A stretch of DNA of 64,000 nucleotides from Cupriavidus sp. P-10 (GCF_003402535.2 NZ_AP025171.1:1922001-1986000), one strand, 5' to 3'. Shown: positions 18,021 to 46,873, counted from the stretch's first letter. Translations and numbers: made by a program. The notes: generated from the letters alone by a model not told the origin.

Positions 18021-19160
18021 TCAGGCGGCAAGCGCAGCAAGCGTGGCGAGTTCCGCGGGGGCTTGCGCCGGCGCGTCTTCCTGCGGCACCCACAGGCGCT
18101 CGCCGAAGAAGCGTTCGCGCAGCAGCATCACCAGCATGGCGCGCTTGTGCGGGAAGTCGAAGGCCTTGACCTTGGCAAAGCCGGAGCGGTCCAGGTTGCG
18201 GATCTGCTGTACGTGGTCGATGCGCGGCTCGCCGACGATGCGCTGCGTGCGCGGATCGTCGAGGAAGATGTAGTGCATCAGCGACGGCAGCCAGGCGCTG
18301 ATATACGCCTTGCCGCGGATCTGGCCGTCGCCGATCAGCACGTGCCAGCCGCGGTCGAAGTCGTCGGCGTCGTAGTACGGGCCGATGCGGTTTTCCCTGG
18401 CCCAGTACACCTCGAAGTAGGCGAAGGGCTTGCCGTCCAGGCAGCCGATCAGCGGGATGGTGTGCGGGTCATCAAGCTGCGCCTGCAGGTAGTCGCGGTG
18501 CTTGGCCAGCTCGCCCTCCTCCTGCCAGAACACCGCCACGCGCGGGTCGTTCATCCAGCCGTGGAAGCACTGCAGGTCGGCATCGAGGTCGGCAACCCGC
18601 ATCGAGAACACCTGGTCCAGCCAGGGGATATGGCGCGCATAGACCTGCCCCGTCGGCTTGGGCGCGCGCAGCGGATGGCGCTTGCCCGCACTCATGGCGT
18701 ATTGCAGCGGGAAGTCGTGGCCCGAGGTGCCGGTATGCCACAGCGCCGGCAGTTGCCACAGCTGCCCGACGCGCGACACCAGCTGTCCCTTCGCATCGCG
18801 CACGGCGCTGCCTTCCCGCAGCATGGCGGCGGCGATGGCGTCAGGTACGTCCAGGGCGATGGCTTCGGCGGCCGGCGTGCGCGCCAGCGCCGCTTCGCAA
18901 GCGGCAAACGTGGCGGCGCGTGCCAGCGGGTGGCCTGACGGTGCGCCGGCAAGTGCCAGGCGCGGCTGCGCGCCCGGCGTGAACTGCCAAGCCTGCAGCG
19001 GCGCGCCATCCAGGCTGAGCTCCAGCCTGGGACCTTCCCAGCGGCTTTGCAGGGTGGTGGTGGATGCGGACGACCAGGGCTGGGCGGCGACGGCATGGGT
19101 CATCGAAGACGCGATATTTTGCATTTGAGCTGACTCCCTCTGAATGTTGGCGCGCGTCAT
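18021..19160 (-). CDS. IucB/RhbD-type N-hydroxyornithine acyltransferase
   Basis: A 379-residue protein whose C-terminal half (about residues 170-350) is the GNAT domain of siderophore acyltransferases (AlcB/IucB/RhbD type): WMNDPRVAVFWQEEGE, YFEVYWARENRIGPYY, and the acetyl-CoA loop GDGQIRGKAYISAW followed by FLDDPRTQRIVGEPR. It would transfer an acyl group, probably acetyl, to N5-hydroxyornithine. The N-terminal 130 residues are less conserved. The ATG overlaps the exporter stop (ATGA), so both are coupled. The acyl donor cannot be read from the sequence. Confidence 0.85.
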   Translation of the reverse strand: MTRANIQRESAQMQNIASSMTHAVAAQPWSSASTTTLQSRWEGPRLELSLDGAPLQAWQFTPGAQPRLALAGAPSGHPLARAATFAACEAALARTPAAEAIALDVPDAIAAAMLREGSAVRDAKGQLVSRVGQLWQLPALWHTGTSGHDFPLQYAMSAGKRHPLRAPKPTGQVYARHIPWLDQVFSMRVADLDADLQCFHGWMNDPRVAVFWQEEGELAKHRDYLQAQLDDPHTIPLIGCLDGKPFAYFEVYWARENRIGPYYDADDFDRGWHVLIGDGQIRGKAYISAWLPSLMHYIFLDDPRTQRIVGEPRIDHVQQIRNLDRSGFAKVKAFDFPHKRAMLVMLLRERFFGERLWVPQEDAPAQAPAELATLAALAA

Positions 19161-20844
19161 GCGGCGGCCTGTTGTTCGTTGTGTTCGTTGTGTTCGTTGG
19201 CGCCGGCATCGGTGCCGCCATTGGCGCTGTCTGCGCGGATCACGCCGCTGTCGCAGCGGATCACGCGGTCGGCCACGTGGAAATAGCGGTCGTCGTGGCT
19301 GACCGCGACAATGGTCTTGCCGCTGCGCTTGAGTTCCGGCAGCAGCGATTCATAGAAGTAGGCGCGGAACACCGGATCCTGGTCGGCAGCCCATTCGTCG
19401 AGCAGCAGCACCGGCCGCGCTTCGACATACGCCGCCAGCAGCGCCAGCCGCTTGCGCTGGCCCTGCGACAGCTGCGTGGTCGACAGCAGATCGTCGCGGA
19501 TCGCGACCTTGTGGTCCATGTGCAGCCGCTTCAGGAAGGCATTGGCTACCGCCGCGTCGAACTTGCCGTCCGGCCCCACCAGCCGCGCGAACAGGTGCGC
19601 GTTGGAGAACACCGTGGCGAAGTGGCTGCGATACCAGGGCAGCTGCGCGGCGCCTACTGACGTGCCGGCCAGCGAGACGCTGCCGTCCGTCGGCTGGTAC
19701 AGGCCCGCCAGCAGCTTCATCAGCGTCGATTTGCCGCTGCCGTTGCCGCCGACGATGAATACGGTCTCGCCAGCGGCCAGCGTCAGCGACACCGGGCCCA
19801 GCCGGAAGCCGCGCTCGTCGCCCTGCCCCGGGTAGTCGTAGCGCACGTCCTGCAGCGCCAGCAGCGGCGTGCCCGGCGCGGGGGCCGTGGCGGTGGCGTT
19901 GTGGCTGGCATGCAGCGCGAAATCCCCGGTGTACGGCGCCAGCCGCAGCGTGTCGATCTTGCGCAGCGCGACGTTGCCGGTCATCAGGATCGGCAGCGTG
20001 CCGACCAGGTCGTTCAGCGGCATGCGCAGGAACATCAGCACCAGCACGAAGGCGGTGATGCGCTCGCGCGCGATACCCAGCGCATCGCCGGCGATAAAGA
20101 TCGCGCAGGCCAGCCCCAGGATCACCGCCGCGGTGAACGACAGGCTCAGCACCCAGTAGCGGTCGGCGCGGACTTCATGCGCGCGTGCGAACTCGGCGGC
20201 GGGCTCGAAGTCGCGCTGGTAGAAGCTTTGCTTGCGCCAGGCGTTCAGCGCGAGTTCGTAGCGGCCGTCGATGGCGCCCTGGTAGCCGGCGTAGAGGCGG
20301 TCATCGGTGTCGCGCACGGCCTTCATCAGGCCGCGCATGCGCAGCACCCAGCGCTGCGCCAGCAGCACGCCACCGCCCAGCACCACGGCGCCAAGCACGA
20401 ACAACTGCCACGACAGCCAACCCAGGTAGAGCAAGCCGCCCACAACCAGCACGCCGTTGTAGAACACGAACGGCACGCGGTTGAAGGCCATGCCGATCGA
20501 GGCGATGTCCTTGGTCAGCGTGGCATAGACGGTCGGGCCGCCAATCGCTTCCAGGCGCTCGACGTCGGTATCGAGCACGCGCTTGAGCATGCGCATGCGC
20601 ATGTCGAACACCACGCGGTGGCCCAGCGCCGTCAGCAGCGCCTGCGAGCCGAAGCCGCAGCCGAACAGCACTGCCAGCAGGCCCAGCAGGATGCCGATGC
20701 GGCTGGCTTCCAGCGCCGCCGGGGCGGCGATCATGCTGTTGATCGCGGCGATCAGGGCGATGCCGGCGAGCGCGCTGCAGGTACCCGCGGCCAGCGCCAG
20801 CAACAGCAGGCCGCCAAAGCGGTGGCGCAATGACAGGAACAGGT

Positions 20845-20848
<4 letters not shown>
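19157..20848 (-). CDS. PvdE-type siderophore peptide ABC exporter
   Basis: A 563-residue half-transporter. Six membrane helices occupy about residues 10-300 and the ATPase domain follows, with Walker A GGNGSGKST near residue 372, signature LSQGQRKRL near residue 465 and Walker B VLLLDEWAADQDP; the Trp after the Walker B Glu is typical of the cyclic-peptide exporter subfamily of PvdE. It would move the siderophore or a precursor to the periplasm. GTG start overlaps the NRPS4 stop (GTGA). The C-terminal tail has a short NEH repeat encoded by 9-bp repeats. Confidence 0.88.
19175..19201. repeat. 9-bp tandem repeat at the exporter 3' end
   Basis: TTCGTTGTG occurs about 2.7 times in a row and encodes the NEHNEHNEQ tail of the exporter. 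Likely length-variable between strains. Confidence 0.7.
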
Positions 20849-24051
<3,203 letters not shown>

Positions 24052-24224
24052 CGGGTCTTCTCCGGAGCGGCGACGCAGGCGTTGCTGGCCTGGCTGCCTC
24101 GACCCACGCGGGCCCGCCGTCGACTCGGCATGGCCGCAAGCGCTTCGCCGCCGCGGCATTGCCACGGCCGGCGGTCAGGAAAGCGCCCGGGTGCGGGATT
24201 GTCTCTACAAATGCAATTGCGAAT

Positions 24225-24243
24225 ATACCTGATAATCATTCTC
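24225..24243. promoter_or_regulatory. Fur-box-like site between NRPS4 and the FhuF-like gene
   Basis: The site contains GATAATCATT (24231-24240) and matches the 19-bp Fur consensus at 13 positions. It sits in the divergent intergenic region (24052-24312) and could repress both NRPS4 (- strand) and the FhuF-like gene (+ strand) when iron is plentiful. Confidence 0.65.
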
Positions 24244-24312
24244 ATGTTCAACTTGAAAGATGGCGTTGGATGCACAAATACAACGCCGTTCAGGGTGTCT
24301 CCGGGGTGTCTC

Positions 24313-25071
24313 TTGTCTGCTCTACTACCGCTACCGCTGTTGCTTGAACTGTTTCCGGGCCCGCTGCGCCACTACGCCGAAGCCGTGGTGGCCGGCACGC
24401 CCATGCCGGCGGACATCGCTATCGGCGCGCTCGGCGCGACTCCGGCAAGTCCGCTGGCCAGCGCGCTGCAGGCCAGCGCCGCGCACCACCGCAGCGACGA
24501 TGCACGCGTGACCGGCTCGGTCTGGGCGCGGCATGGTTTCTCGTCGCTGCTGCCCGGCGTGGTGGCCGCCGCTGCCCTGGCGCACCACGTGCTCCCGCTG
24601 CGCTGCGCCGCGATCCGGTCCGATGGGCACGGCCGCGCCGTGGCGCTGTTGTTGCCGCATGGCGGCGCGGCGCTGCACGACGCGCCGCCCCAGCAGCGCT
24701 ACGGCGCCCTGCTGGACGACCTGCTGGCGCCGGTGGTGCAGGCGCTGGCCGCGGCCAGCGGCGCGTCGCCGCGACTGCTGTGGGCCAATGCCGGCGCCGT
24801 CGTCGCCGAGGTGTTCCGCCACGCGCCCGCCCTGCTCCAGCCGGGGTTGCCGGCCACCGAGGCCACGCTGGCGCAGGATGCCGCGTGGCTGATGGACACG
24901 CGCACCCGCCCCGACGGCCGCGACAACCCGCTGCATGCGCCGATGCGCGCGCACCGCGTGACCCGCGACGGCACCACCACTACGCTGTGGCTGCGCCGGC
25001 TGTGCTGCCTGCGCTACCGGCTGCACGGCTTTCCGTTGTGCGGTGACTGCCCGCGCCATCTGCTGCGCTGA
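24313..25071 (+). CDS. FhuF-like ferrisiderophore reductase
   Basis: A protein of about 252 residues ending in RLCCLRYRLHGFPLCGDCP, the CC-x10-C-x2-C pattern that binds the [2Fe-2S] cluster of FhuF-family reductases. The rest is Ala/Leu-rich with the family's NAG-like stretch (LLWANAGAVVAEVF). It would reduce Fe(III)-siderophore in the cytoplasm. The TTG at 24313 with GGGG six bases upstream gives normal family length; an ATG at 24244 abuts the Fur box and lacks a ribosome site. It is the only + strand gene inside the NRPS block and runs towards NRPS3, ending 21 bp from its stop. Confidence 0.75.
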   Translation: MSALLPLPLLLELFPGPLRHYAEAVVAGTPMPADIAIGALGATPASPLASALQASAAHHRSDDARVTGSVWARHGFSSLLPGVVAAAALAHHVLPLRCAAIRSDGHGRAVALLLPHGGAALHDAPPQQRYGALLDDLLAPVVQALAAASGASPRLLWANAGAVVAEVFRHAPALLQPGLPATEATLAQDAAWLMDTRTRPDGRDNPLHAPMRAHRVTRDGTTTTLWLRRLCCLRYRLHGFPLCGDCPRHLLR

Positions 25072-25092
25072 AGCCATCGCGCCCTGCTCCTC

Positions 25093-31146
<6,054 letters not shown>

Positions 31147-31181
31147 GGGGGCGGGATCGGTCAATGGATTTCAGGGGGCGC

Positions 31182-34100
31182 TTACACCGGCGCCGCAGCC
31201 GGCACCGCAGCCGGCACCGCGGCCGGCGCTTGCGGCACGGCGGCCAGGGCCGTGTGCGCCAGCGCGTCGAGGTCACTGTCCGCGGCTTCCTGCCTGACGG
31301 CAGCGGCCAGCGCATGCGCGGTCGGATGGTCGAACACCACGCCCGGCGCGATCTCCACCTGCAGCCGGCGGCGCAGCCGCGCCACCAGCTTGATCACCAG
31401 CAGCGAATGGCCGCCGAGGGCAAAGAAGTCGGCGTGGGCGTCGACCTGGCTCTGTTCGAGCAGCTCGGCCATCAGCGCGCACACCAGGGCTTCCACCGCA
31501 TCGGCCGCGGGCGCTGCGGCCGGGGCTGGCGCCCTGTCGGCAGGAACCAGTTCGCGCAGCGCGACGCGGTCGGTCTTGCCGTTGGGCAGGCGCGGCAATG
31601 CAGGCAGCGGGACGAAGCGCGCCGGCACCATCGCATCGGGCAGCATCGCGGCAAGCGTATGGCGCAGCGCGGCGGCGTCGATGGTGCAGCCTGCCGCAGG
31701 CACGAGGAAGGCACACAGTACGGCCTCGCCAGCGGGCCCCGCCACCGCGCTCACGGCGGCCTGCGCAACCGCTGGCTGGGCCAGCAGCGCGGCTTCGACT
31801 TCGGCGGGCTCGACGCGGATGCCGCGGATCTTGACCTGCTGGTCGGCACGGCCGAGCAGTTGCAGGCCGGCGGGCGTGGCGCGCGCGAGATCGCCGGTGC
31901 GGTACAGGCGCTCTCCGGCAACGAAGGGATCGTCGACAAAGGCCGCGGCATCCAGGTCCGCACGGCCAAGGTAGCCGTGCGCGAGCTGCGGGCCGCCGAC
32001 GTAGAGCTGCCCGGCCACGCCGGCCGGCACCGGCCGCAACGCGTCGTCCAGCACGCGCACACGGGTCGCACCCAGCGCCCGGCTCAGCGGTGCCATGCCG
32101 GCGGGCCACGCCGGCACATCCGCGCCCAGTGCATGGACCATGACGCCGACGGTGGTTTCGGTCGGGCCATAGTGGTTAAAGATGCGGCACGCCGGCGCAT
32201 GGCTGCGCAACGTGTCGACCAGACTGGCCGGCAACGGCTCGCCGCCCAGGATGACGGTTGACGGCACCGCGGGCGACTCCGTTTCCAGCAGCGCCGCCAG
32301 GTGCGACGGCACGATCTTGATGGCATCCACCGCGCGGCCGCGCAGGTAGCGCGCAAAGGCCGCGGGATGGGCCATATCGTCATCGCTGGCCACGACCAGG
32401 CAGCCGCCCTGCCACAGCGCGGCGAACAGCGTGGTGTTGCCGAGGTCGGCGGCCACGGACGAGGTCAGTCCGAAGCGCTGGCACGACGACAACGACAGCG
32501 CGTCGCAAACCGCCGCGGTGTAATGGCTGATCTGCGCGTGGCCGATCACCACGCCCTTGGGTTCCCCGGTGGAGCCGGAGGTAAACAGCACGTAGGCGGC
32601 AGCATCGGGCGTGACGGTCACTGCATCCTCCGCCGCGGCCACCGTCGCCAGCAATGCATCGGCACTGACGAGAGAGTCGTCGTCCGGCGAAGCCTGTTGC
32701 GCGATCGTCACCACCGGCGCGGCCTGCGCCAGCACGCTGCGGCGCCGCGCCTGCGGCCAGGCCGGGTCGAGCGGCACATAGGCGCCGCCCGCGGCCCATA
32801 CCGCCAGCAGGCTGGCAACCAGACCGCCGCTGCGCGGCAATGCCAGCGCCACACGCGTGCCGGGGCCCACGCCAAGCGCGCGCAGCCGTTGCGCGGCGGC
32901 GTGCACGGTACGCTGCAGCCCCGCGAAGTCGAGCACCAGGTCGGCGGCATCCAGCGCAGGCGCCGTCGGTGTGCGGTGCGCGTGCATCGCGATGCGATCC
33001 AGCAGCGAATCGCCCGCGTTTGCCGGCTTCTCGCTGGTCCAGCACTGCGGCACGCGCAAGGTATCGTCGGCGGGCCACCACAGCGACGGCAGCGACGCGT
33101 CCAGTGCGGCCGGCAACGTGCCGATCAGCGCGGCGAGGTGCGACAGCAGCCACGGCGCCACGCGCGGATGGAGCGCGCCAGCGTGCGCGTGCAGGGCCAG
33201 CGCGGCCATGCCCTGCCCGTCGTCCAGAGCCTCGCATACCAGGTCGAAACCGGGCCAGGCCGGGCTGGCCAGCGCAATCCCGTCGGCCGGTAGCGGCGCT
33301 ACCGCAAACCCGATACGGGGACCTGCGTCGCCGGGCAGCCACGCTTCCTGCCACGCGGCGTGGCCGTCCAGCGTCGGCAGCCACGCCTGCCAGTGGCTGC
33401 GCAGGCTGGTTTCGTCTTCCCATTGCACCCGAAGCGGCAGCGCCTTGACGAATACGCCGGCGGCGCCGGCCATCACGTCGTAGTCGCGGCGGCAGTCGTG
33501 CAGCCACGTGGCACTGAATGCCGGCTGCGCGCACAGGCGCGCCAGCAGGGTCCACCACGCGGCCTGCAGCACGCGCTCGGGCGTGGCGCCGAGCTCGCGC
33601 GCGGCAACGGCCAGCGCATGGCGATGGGCCGCGTGTAACGTGTGGCGCCAGCTGTCGGCTGGCGTGGCGGTGGCGGGGGCGGAAGCCGCAGCGAGCGCGT
33701 CGGGCATGCGCAGCGGCGTGGGCAGGCCGGCCGCCTGCGCCTGCCAGTAATCGCGGCCGGCGTTGCCGGTGCCGTCCTCACCCAGGCGCGCGCCCTGCTG
33801 CCAGTCGGCGTACTGGGCGTATTGCAGCGGGAGTTCGGCATCGTCCGCGGCCGGGGCCTCCAACGCGGCGCGCACGGTTTCTGCGAGGCGCAGCACGCTG
33901 TTGCGATCGGCTGCCAACGGGCTTACCAGCAGCCACAGCGTGGCGCCGCCGGTGGCCAGCGGGCACAGGCAGGCGCGCAATACATCGCCCTCCGCCGGAT
34001 TTAGCGCAGGCAGCACCAGCGCATCGCCTTCAGCGACGAAGACCGTGGCCGCGCCGCCGTTGCCGCTCTGCGGCACGCATGCCACCAGTTGGCTGCCATC

Positions 34101-34287
34101 GTCGACGTAGGCCATGCACAGCACGTCGTGGCGCCCGCGCAGCACGGCCAGCGCGGCGTCTACCGCCGCAGGCTCGGGCTGGCACCGCAACGCGATGCGC
34201 GCCGCATGCGCATGCGGCACCGGCGCGCTGCGCCATTGCAGCCAGGCGGCCTGTTGCTCGGGGGTCGGGGTCCAGGCGTCGTGCATC

Positions 34288-34295
<8 letters not shown>
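31182..34295 (-). CDS. NRPS2: degenerate C (interface-like)-A(Asp)-PCP
   Basis: A 1037-residue protein. Residues 8-400 belong to the condensation superfamily (LQYAQYADWQQ, GVFVKALPLR), but the catalytic HHxxxDG is replaced by SPLAADR near residue 125, so it cannot condense in the usual way. The A domain (420-900) has LFTSGSTGEPKG and the code D-L-T-K-I-G-H-V-G-K, an aspartate code. The PCP (930-1000) has LGGHSLLVI. The tail is an Ala/Pro repeat. The ATG at 34295 overlaps the NRPS1 stop by 8 bp and has AGGAG upstream. The degenerate domain is a candidate docking platform for the stand-alone aspartate hydroxylase. Confidence 0.88.
31189..31224. repeat. three 12-bp tandem repeats at the NRPS2 3' end
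   Basis: GGCRCCGCRGCC is repeated three times and encodes the Ala/Val/Pro tail of NRPS2 (AAVPAAVPAAAP), probably a flexible linker to NRPS3. Confidence 0.75.
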
Positions 34296-43611
<9,316 letters not shown>

Positions 43612-43693
43612 GGCGAAAACGTTAGAGATGACAGGTCCCCGCGGGGCAGGCGCAACCTGCCCCGCAAGGGAGAGATCAGGACGGAAACGGGGC

Positions 43694-44776
43694 TTAGCCG
43701 AGTCCGGGCGGCGCGGGTTCGGCCATGGCGACGATCACGCGGCGCGGGCCGGTGAAGGTGCCGCGCCCGTGGGCGGCGAGCATGTTGTCGAGCATCAGCA
43801 CGTCGCCCTGCTGCCAGGGGAAGCGCACCGTGCATTGGTCCAGCGTGGCGCGGATCGATGCGAGCGCATCGTCTTCCACCGGCGCGCCGTCGCCATAGAC
43901 GACATTGCGCGGCAGTTCGTCGACGCTGCCGACCACGGCCAGCAAAGCCTCGCGCACGTGTGGCGCAAGGTTCGACACATGAAACAGGTGGGCCTGGTTG
44001 AACCACACCATCTCGCCAGTCACCGGATGGCGGGCAACCGCCTGGCACAGCTGGCGGGTGCGCAGTTCGCCATCGGGCTTCCATTCGAAATCGATCCGCT
44101 GCGCGCGGCAGAAGCGCTCCACCTGAGCGCGGTCCTCGGTGTTGAAGGCGCGCTGCCAGCTCAGGTCGAGGCCGTTGCCGTAGTTGCGCACGTACATCAG
44201 CCGGCGTTGCGCAAAGCGCTCGCGGATGACGGGATCGAGACGCTGGTAGACCAGGCGGCTGTCGGCGATTGGCGTCTCGCCGCCGGTTTCGCTCGGCTGC
44301 ACGCAGTGGAACCAGATCTTCATCGGCCACTGCAGCGTGTACGACTGCTCGTTATGCAGCGGGATTACCTGGTGCGCCGGGTATTCGGTCGAGGTATAGA
44401 CGCCCTCCTTGACCTGCGAGCGCGGCGTGGAACCGAACTCGTAGCTCAGCAGCGGATGGCCGAAGGCGCTGGCGAAGGCGCGGAACGCGGCGTCGTCATC
44501 GAAATGGAAGCCGCGGAACAGCACGCCGCCAACGCGTGGCAGCTGTTCGGCGGCAATCGCCGCCATGGCGTTGAACTGGCTGCGCCAGTCGGACTCGCCC
44601 TCCGGCGTGACCAGCAGCGGCAGCGCGCCATGCGCGGACAGCGGGGCGGTGCGCAGCCCGGTTGCCCTGGCGGTGGCGGCGGCGGTGGCTGAAGCGGCTG
44701 TGGTTGCGGCGGTAGCCGCGCCGGCCGCGGCGCGATGGTCCGCCCGGAGGTCGGCGATGGTACTGGTCGTGTCCAT
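43694..44776 (-). CDS. stand-alone aspartate beta-hydroxylase, TauD/SyrP family
   Basis: A 360-residue Fe(II)/2-oxoglutarate oxygenase with an Ala/Thr-rich N-terminal 45 residues. The metal-binding HNE is in IPLHNEQSY (about residue 140), and the distal His and the 2-oxoglutarate-binding Arg are in AAHGRGTFTGPRRV near residue 340. It is similar along its length to the domain fused to NRPS1. Both are expected to make beta-hydroxyaspartate on the assembly line; the sequence does not tell which Asp each one uses. First gene of the - strand NRPS operon, 82 bp before NRPS1 and downstream of a Fur-box-like site. Confidence 0.88.
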   Translation of the reverse strand: MDTTSTIADLRADHRAAAGAATAATTAASATAAATARATGLRTAPLSAHGALPLLVTPEGESDWRSQFNAMAAIAAEQLPRVGGVLFRGFHFDDDAAFRAFASAFGHPLLSYEFGSTPRSQVKEGVYTSTEYPAHQVIPLHNEQSYTLQWPMKIWFHCVQPSETGGETPIADSRLVYQRLDPVIRERFAQRRLMYVRNYGNGLDLSWQRAFNTEDRAQVERFCRAQRIDFEWKPDGELRTRQLCQAVARHPVTGEMVWFNQAHLFHVSNLAPHVREALLAVVGSVDELPRNVVYGDGAPVEDDALASIRATLDQCTVRFPWQQGDVLMLDNMLAAHGRGTFTGPRRVIVAMAEPAPPGLG

Positions 44777-44912
44777 ATCCCTGTTGCCTCTACGGGTGCG
44801 TTCGCGTGGCCGGTAGCGGCCTGAGAGTCAATGCAGGCCAACGGGGGCAGCCAAGCGAACAATGTCTGCACATTGAAAGTGTGAAGCGAGTGTAGCGGAA
44901 TTATTTACGAAT

Positions 44913-44931
44913 GGAAATACAAATCATTATC
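44913..44931. promoter_or_regulatory. Fur-box-like site between the hydroxylase and mbtH genes
   Basis: AATCATTATC (44922-44931) is a perfect half of the Fur consensus and the full 19-bp window matches at 14 positions. It lies in the 263-bp divergent region between the - strand hydroxylase/NRPS operon and the + strand mbtH operon, so one site could control both in response to iron. Confidence 0.7.
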
Positions 44932-45039
44932 ATTTACGATGCTGCCTTACGAATTACCTCGATTGTTCGCAACGCCGTCGCGGCGGCCCGCGCCGCCTGC
45001 AACGCGATGGCGTTCCACACCACCTGAAGGAGCATTGCC

Positions 45040-45246
45040 ATGAGCTGGGACCATCCCGACACGCGTTTCCATGTCGTCCGCAATGAAGAAGGCCAGTACT
45101 CGATCTGGCCCGACTACAAGCCCGTCCCGGCAGGATGGGAAAGCACCGGCTTCCAGGGCAGCCGCGACGAATGCCTGGCCCATATCGACACGGTCTGGAC
45201 CGACATGCGCCCGCTCAGCCTGCAGCGCGCGCTGGCCGGCGCATGA
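45040..45246 (+). CDS. MbtH-like protein
   Basis: A 68-residue protein with the family signature: NEEGQYSIWP, GW in PAGWESTGF, and the C-terminal CLAHIDTVWTDMRP. MbtH proteins bind A domains and help them fold or adenylate. Four of the NRPS proteins here contain A domains that could need it. GGAG stands before the ATG. First gene of a + strand operon; its stop overlaps the thioesterase start (ATGA). Confidence 0.95.
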   Translation: MSWDHPDTRFHVVRNEEGQYSIWPDYKPVPAGWESTGFQGSRDECLAHIDTVWTDMRPLSLQRALAGA

Positions 45247-46085
45247 GCGCGCCGCAGCCGGCGCGCGAGCGCTGGTATGCCGTCATGCCGGGCCGCGCCG
45301 GCGGTGTCGAAAACGCCGACAACGCTGACGGTGCCGCCGACAGGCGCGTGCGCCTGTACTGCCTGCCGTACGCGGGTGGCGGTCATACCGCGTACCACGG
45401 CTGGCGCGACGCGCTGCCCGCCCAGGTAGAACTGGCGCCGGTATGCCTGCCCGGGCGCGGCATGCGCACGGCCGAGGCGCATGCCGCGTCGATCGGCGAA
45501 CTGGCCACGGCGCTGGCCGCGTCGATCGCGCGCGCGGCGCGCAGCGAGGCGCCGCGCTTTGCGCTGTTCGGGCACAGCATGGGCGCCCTGCTCGGCTTCG
45601 AAACCGCGCGCGTGCTCGAGGCCGTGCACGGCCTTTCCCCCACGGCGCTGGTCGTGTCCGGGCGCGGCGCGCCGGCGCTGCCGTCGGCGCGGCCGCCGTT
45701 CAGTACGCTGCCTGACGGGGCGTTTGCCGACGTCATCGCGGCGATGGGCGGCATGCCGGCGGAGATCCGCGAAACCCCGGAAGCGCTGGCATTTTTCCTG
45801 CCGGTGCTGCGTGCCGACATTGCGCTGTGCGAGCGCTGGCGCTACCGCGCCGGCCCGCGCCTGGGCTGTCCGATCACCGTGCTGGGCGGCCAGGACGATG
45901 TCCACGCCCCGCCGCCCACGCTGGCGGCCTGGCGCGACGAGACCCTGCACGACTGCCGCCAGCAAGTGTTCGCGGGCGGGCATTTCTTCCTGCACGAAGC
46001 TGCGCCGGCGGTGCTGGACGCCATTGCGCAGGCCGTGCTTGGCACCTCGGCGCTCAGCGGAGAACCCGGCCATGCGCTTGCCTGA
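45243..46085 (+). CDS. type II thioesterase
   Basis: A 280-residue GrsT-like thioesterase with the nucleophile in FGHSMGALLGFE (about residue 115), the acid in GGQDDVHAPP and the histidine in AGGHFFLHE. Such enzymes remove wrong or stalled groups from PCPs. Because no NRPS here ends in a thioesterase domain, it might also take part in product release, which is speculative. The start is the ATG that overlaps the mbtH stop; the longer frame upstream is inside mbtH. Confidence 0.88.
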   Translation: MSAPQPARERWYAVMPGRAGGVENADNADGAADRRVRLYCLPYAGGGHTAYHGWRDALPAQVELAPVCLPGRGMRTAEAHAASIGELATALAASIARAARSEAPRFALFGHSMGALLGFETARVLEAVHGLSPTALVVSGRGAPALPSARPPFSTLPDGAFADVIAAMGGMPAEIRETPEALAFFLPVLRADIALCERWRYRAGPRLGCPITVLGGQDDVHAPPPTLAAWRDETLHDCRQQVFAGGHFFLHEAAPAVLDAIAQAVLGTSALSGEPGHALA

Positions 46086-46863
46086 CCTCGCCACGCCATC
46101 GCACGGCGACATCCACGTCTGGCACGTGGCGGCCGACGCGCCGGTGGATCCGGCGGTGCTGTCGGCCGTGCTGTCGGCCGACGAGCACGCCCGCGCGGCC
46201 GCGTTTCGCCAGGCCGCCGACCGCAACCGCTTCGCCGCGGCGCGCACGGCCTTGCGCACGTTGCTGGGCGGCTGCCTGGGCCTGCCGCCCGCCGACGTGC
46301 CGCTGGCCGCCAACGCCTTCGGCAAACCCGTGCTCGCCACGGGCTCGCAGGAACCGCCCTTGCACTTCAACGTCAGCCACAGCGGCGCGCGCGCGGTGAT
46401 TGCGCTGTCTCGCGTGCCGGTCGGCATCGACATCGAAGCCTGGCGCGCCGGCATGGCCTGGGCGGACTGGCGCGACAGCGCCGCTGTGGCCTGCGCGCCC
46501 GATGAAATGCACTGGCTCGCCGGGCTGGCGCAGCGGCAGCCGGAGCACGCCATGCTGGGCTTCCTGCGGCTATGGACCGCCAAGGAAGCGTGCAGCAAGG
46601 CGGTCGGCACCGGCCTGTCGGCACCGCCGCACGCGGTGCGCGTGGCGCTGCCCGGCAGCGCCGAATGCGTGCCGCCGCTGGCACGCGCCGGCACCGGCGT
46701 CTGGTATCTGCACGATGCCGGCGGCGGTCCGCGCTATGTGGCGTGCCTGGCCACGCCGCTGGCGGCCGTGCGCGTCATGCAACGGCAATACCCTTCGCGC
46801 TCCGTTAGCCAGCCCTCAATCCAGTCCTTGCAGTCAACGCCCCTGTACAACGCCCTCCGCTAG
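46072..46863 (+). CDS. Sfp-type 4'-phosphopantetheinyl transferase
   Basis: A 263-residue enzyme that would convert the apo-PCPs to holo form using coenzyme A. The Mg-binding VGIDIEAW motif is near residue 118 and WTAKEACSKA near residue 168, in the spacing of Sfp-type enzymes; FNVSHSG precedes them. It overlaps the thioesterase gene by 14 bp. The Ser/Gln-rich last 30 residues have no counterpart in the family and may be an extension. Confidence 0.9.
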   Translation: MRLPDLATPSHGDIHVWHVAADAPVDPAVLSAVLSADEHARAAAFRQAADRNRFAAARTALRTLLGGCLGLPPADVPLAANAFGKPVLATGSQEPPLHFNVSHSGARAVIALSRVPVGIDIEAWRAGMAWADWRDSAAVACAPDEMHWLAGLAQRQPEHAMLGFLRLWTAKEACSKAVGTGLSAPPHAVRVALPGSAECVPPLARAGTGVWYLHDAGGGPRYVACLATPLAAVRVMQRQYPSRSVSQPSIQSLQSTPLYNALR

Positions 46864-46873
46864 GAATGACACC

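Noticed and set aside
19175..19201. Short repeats considered as a CRISPR or attachment site
   Set aside because: Units are 9 bp, directly adjacent and in frame within a coding region.
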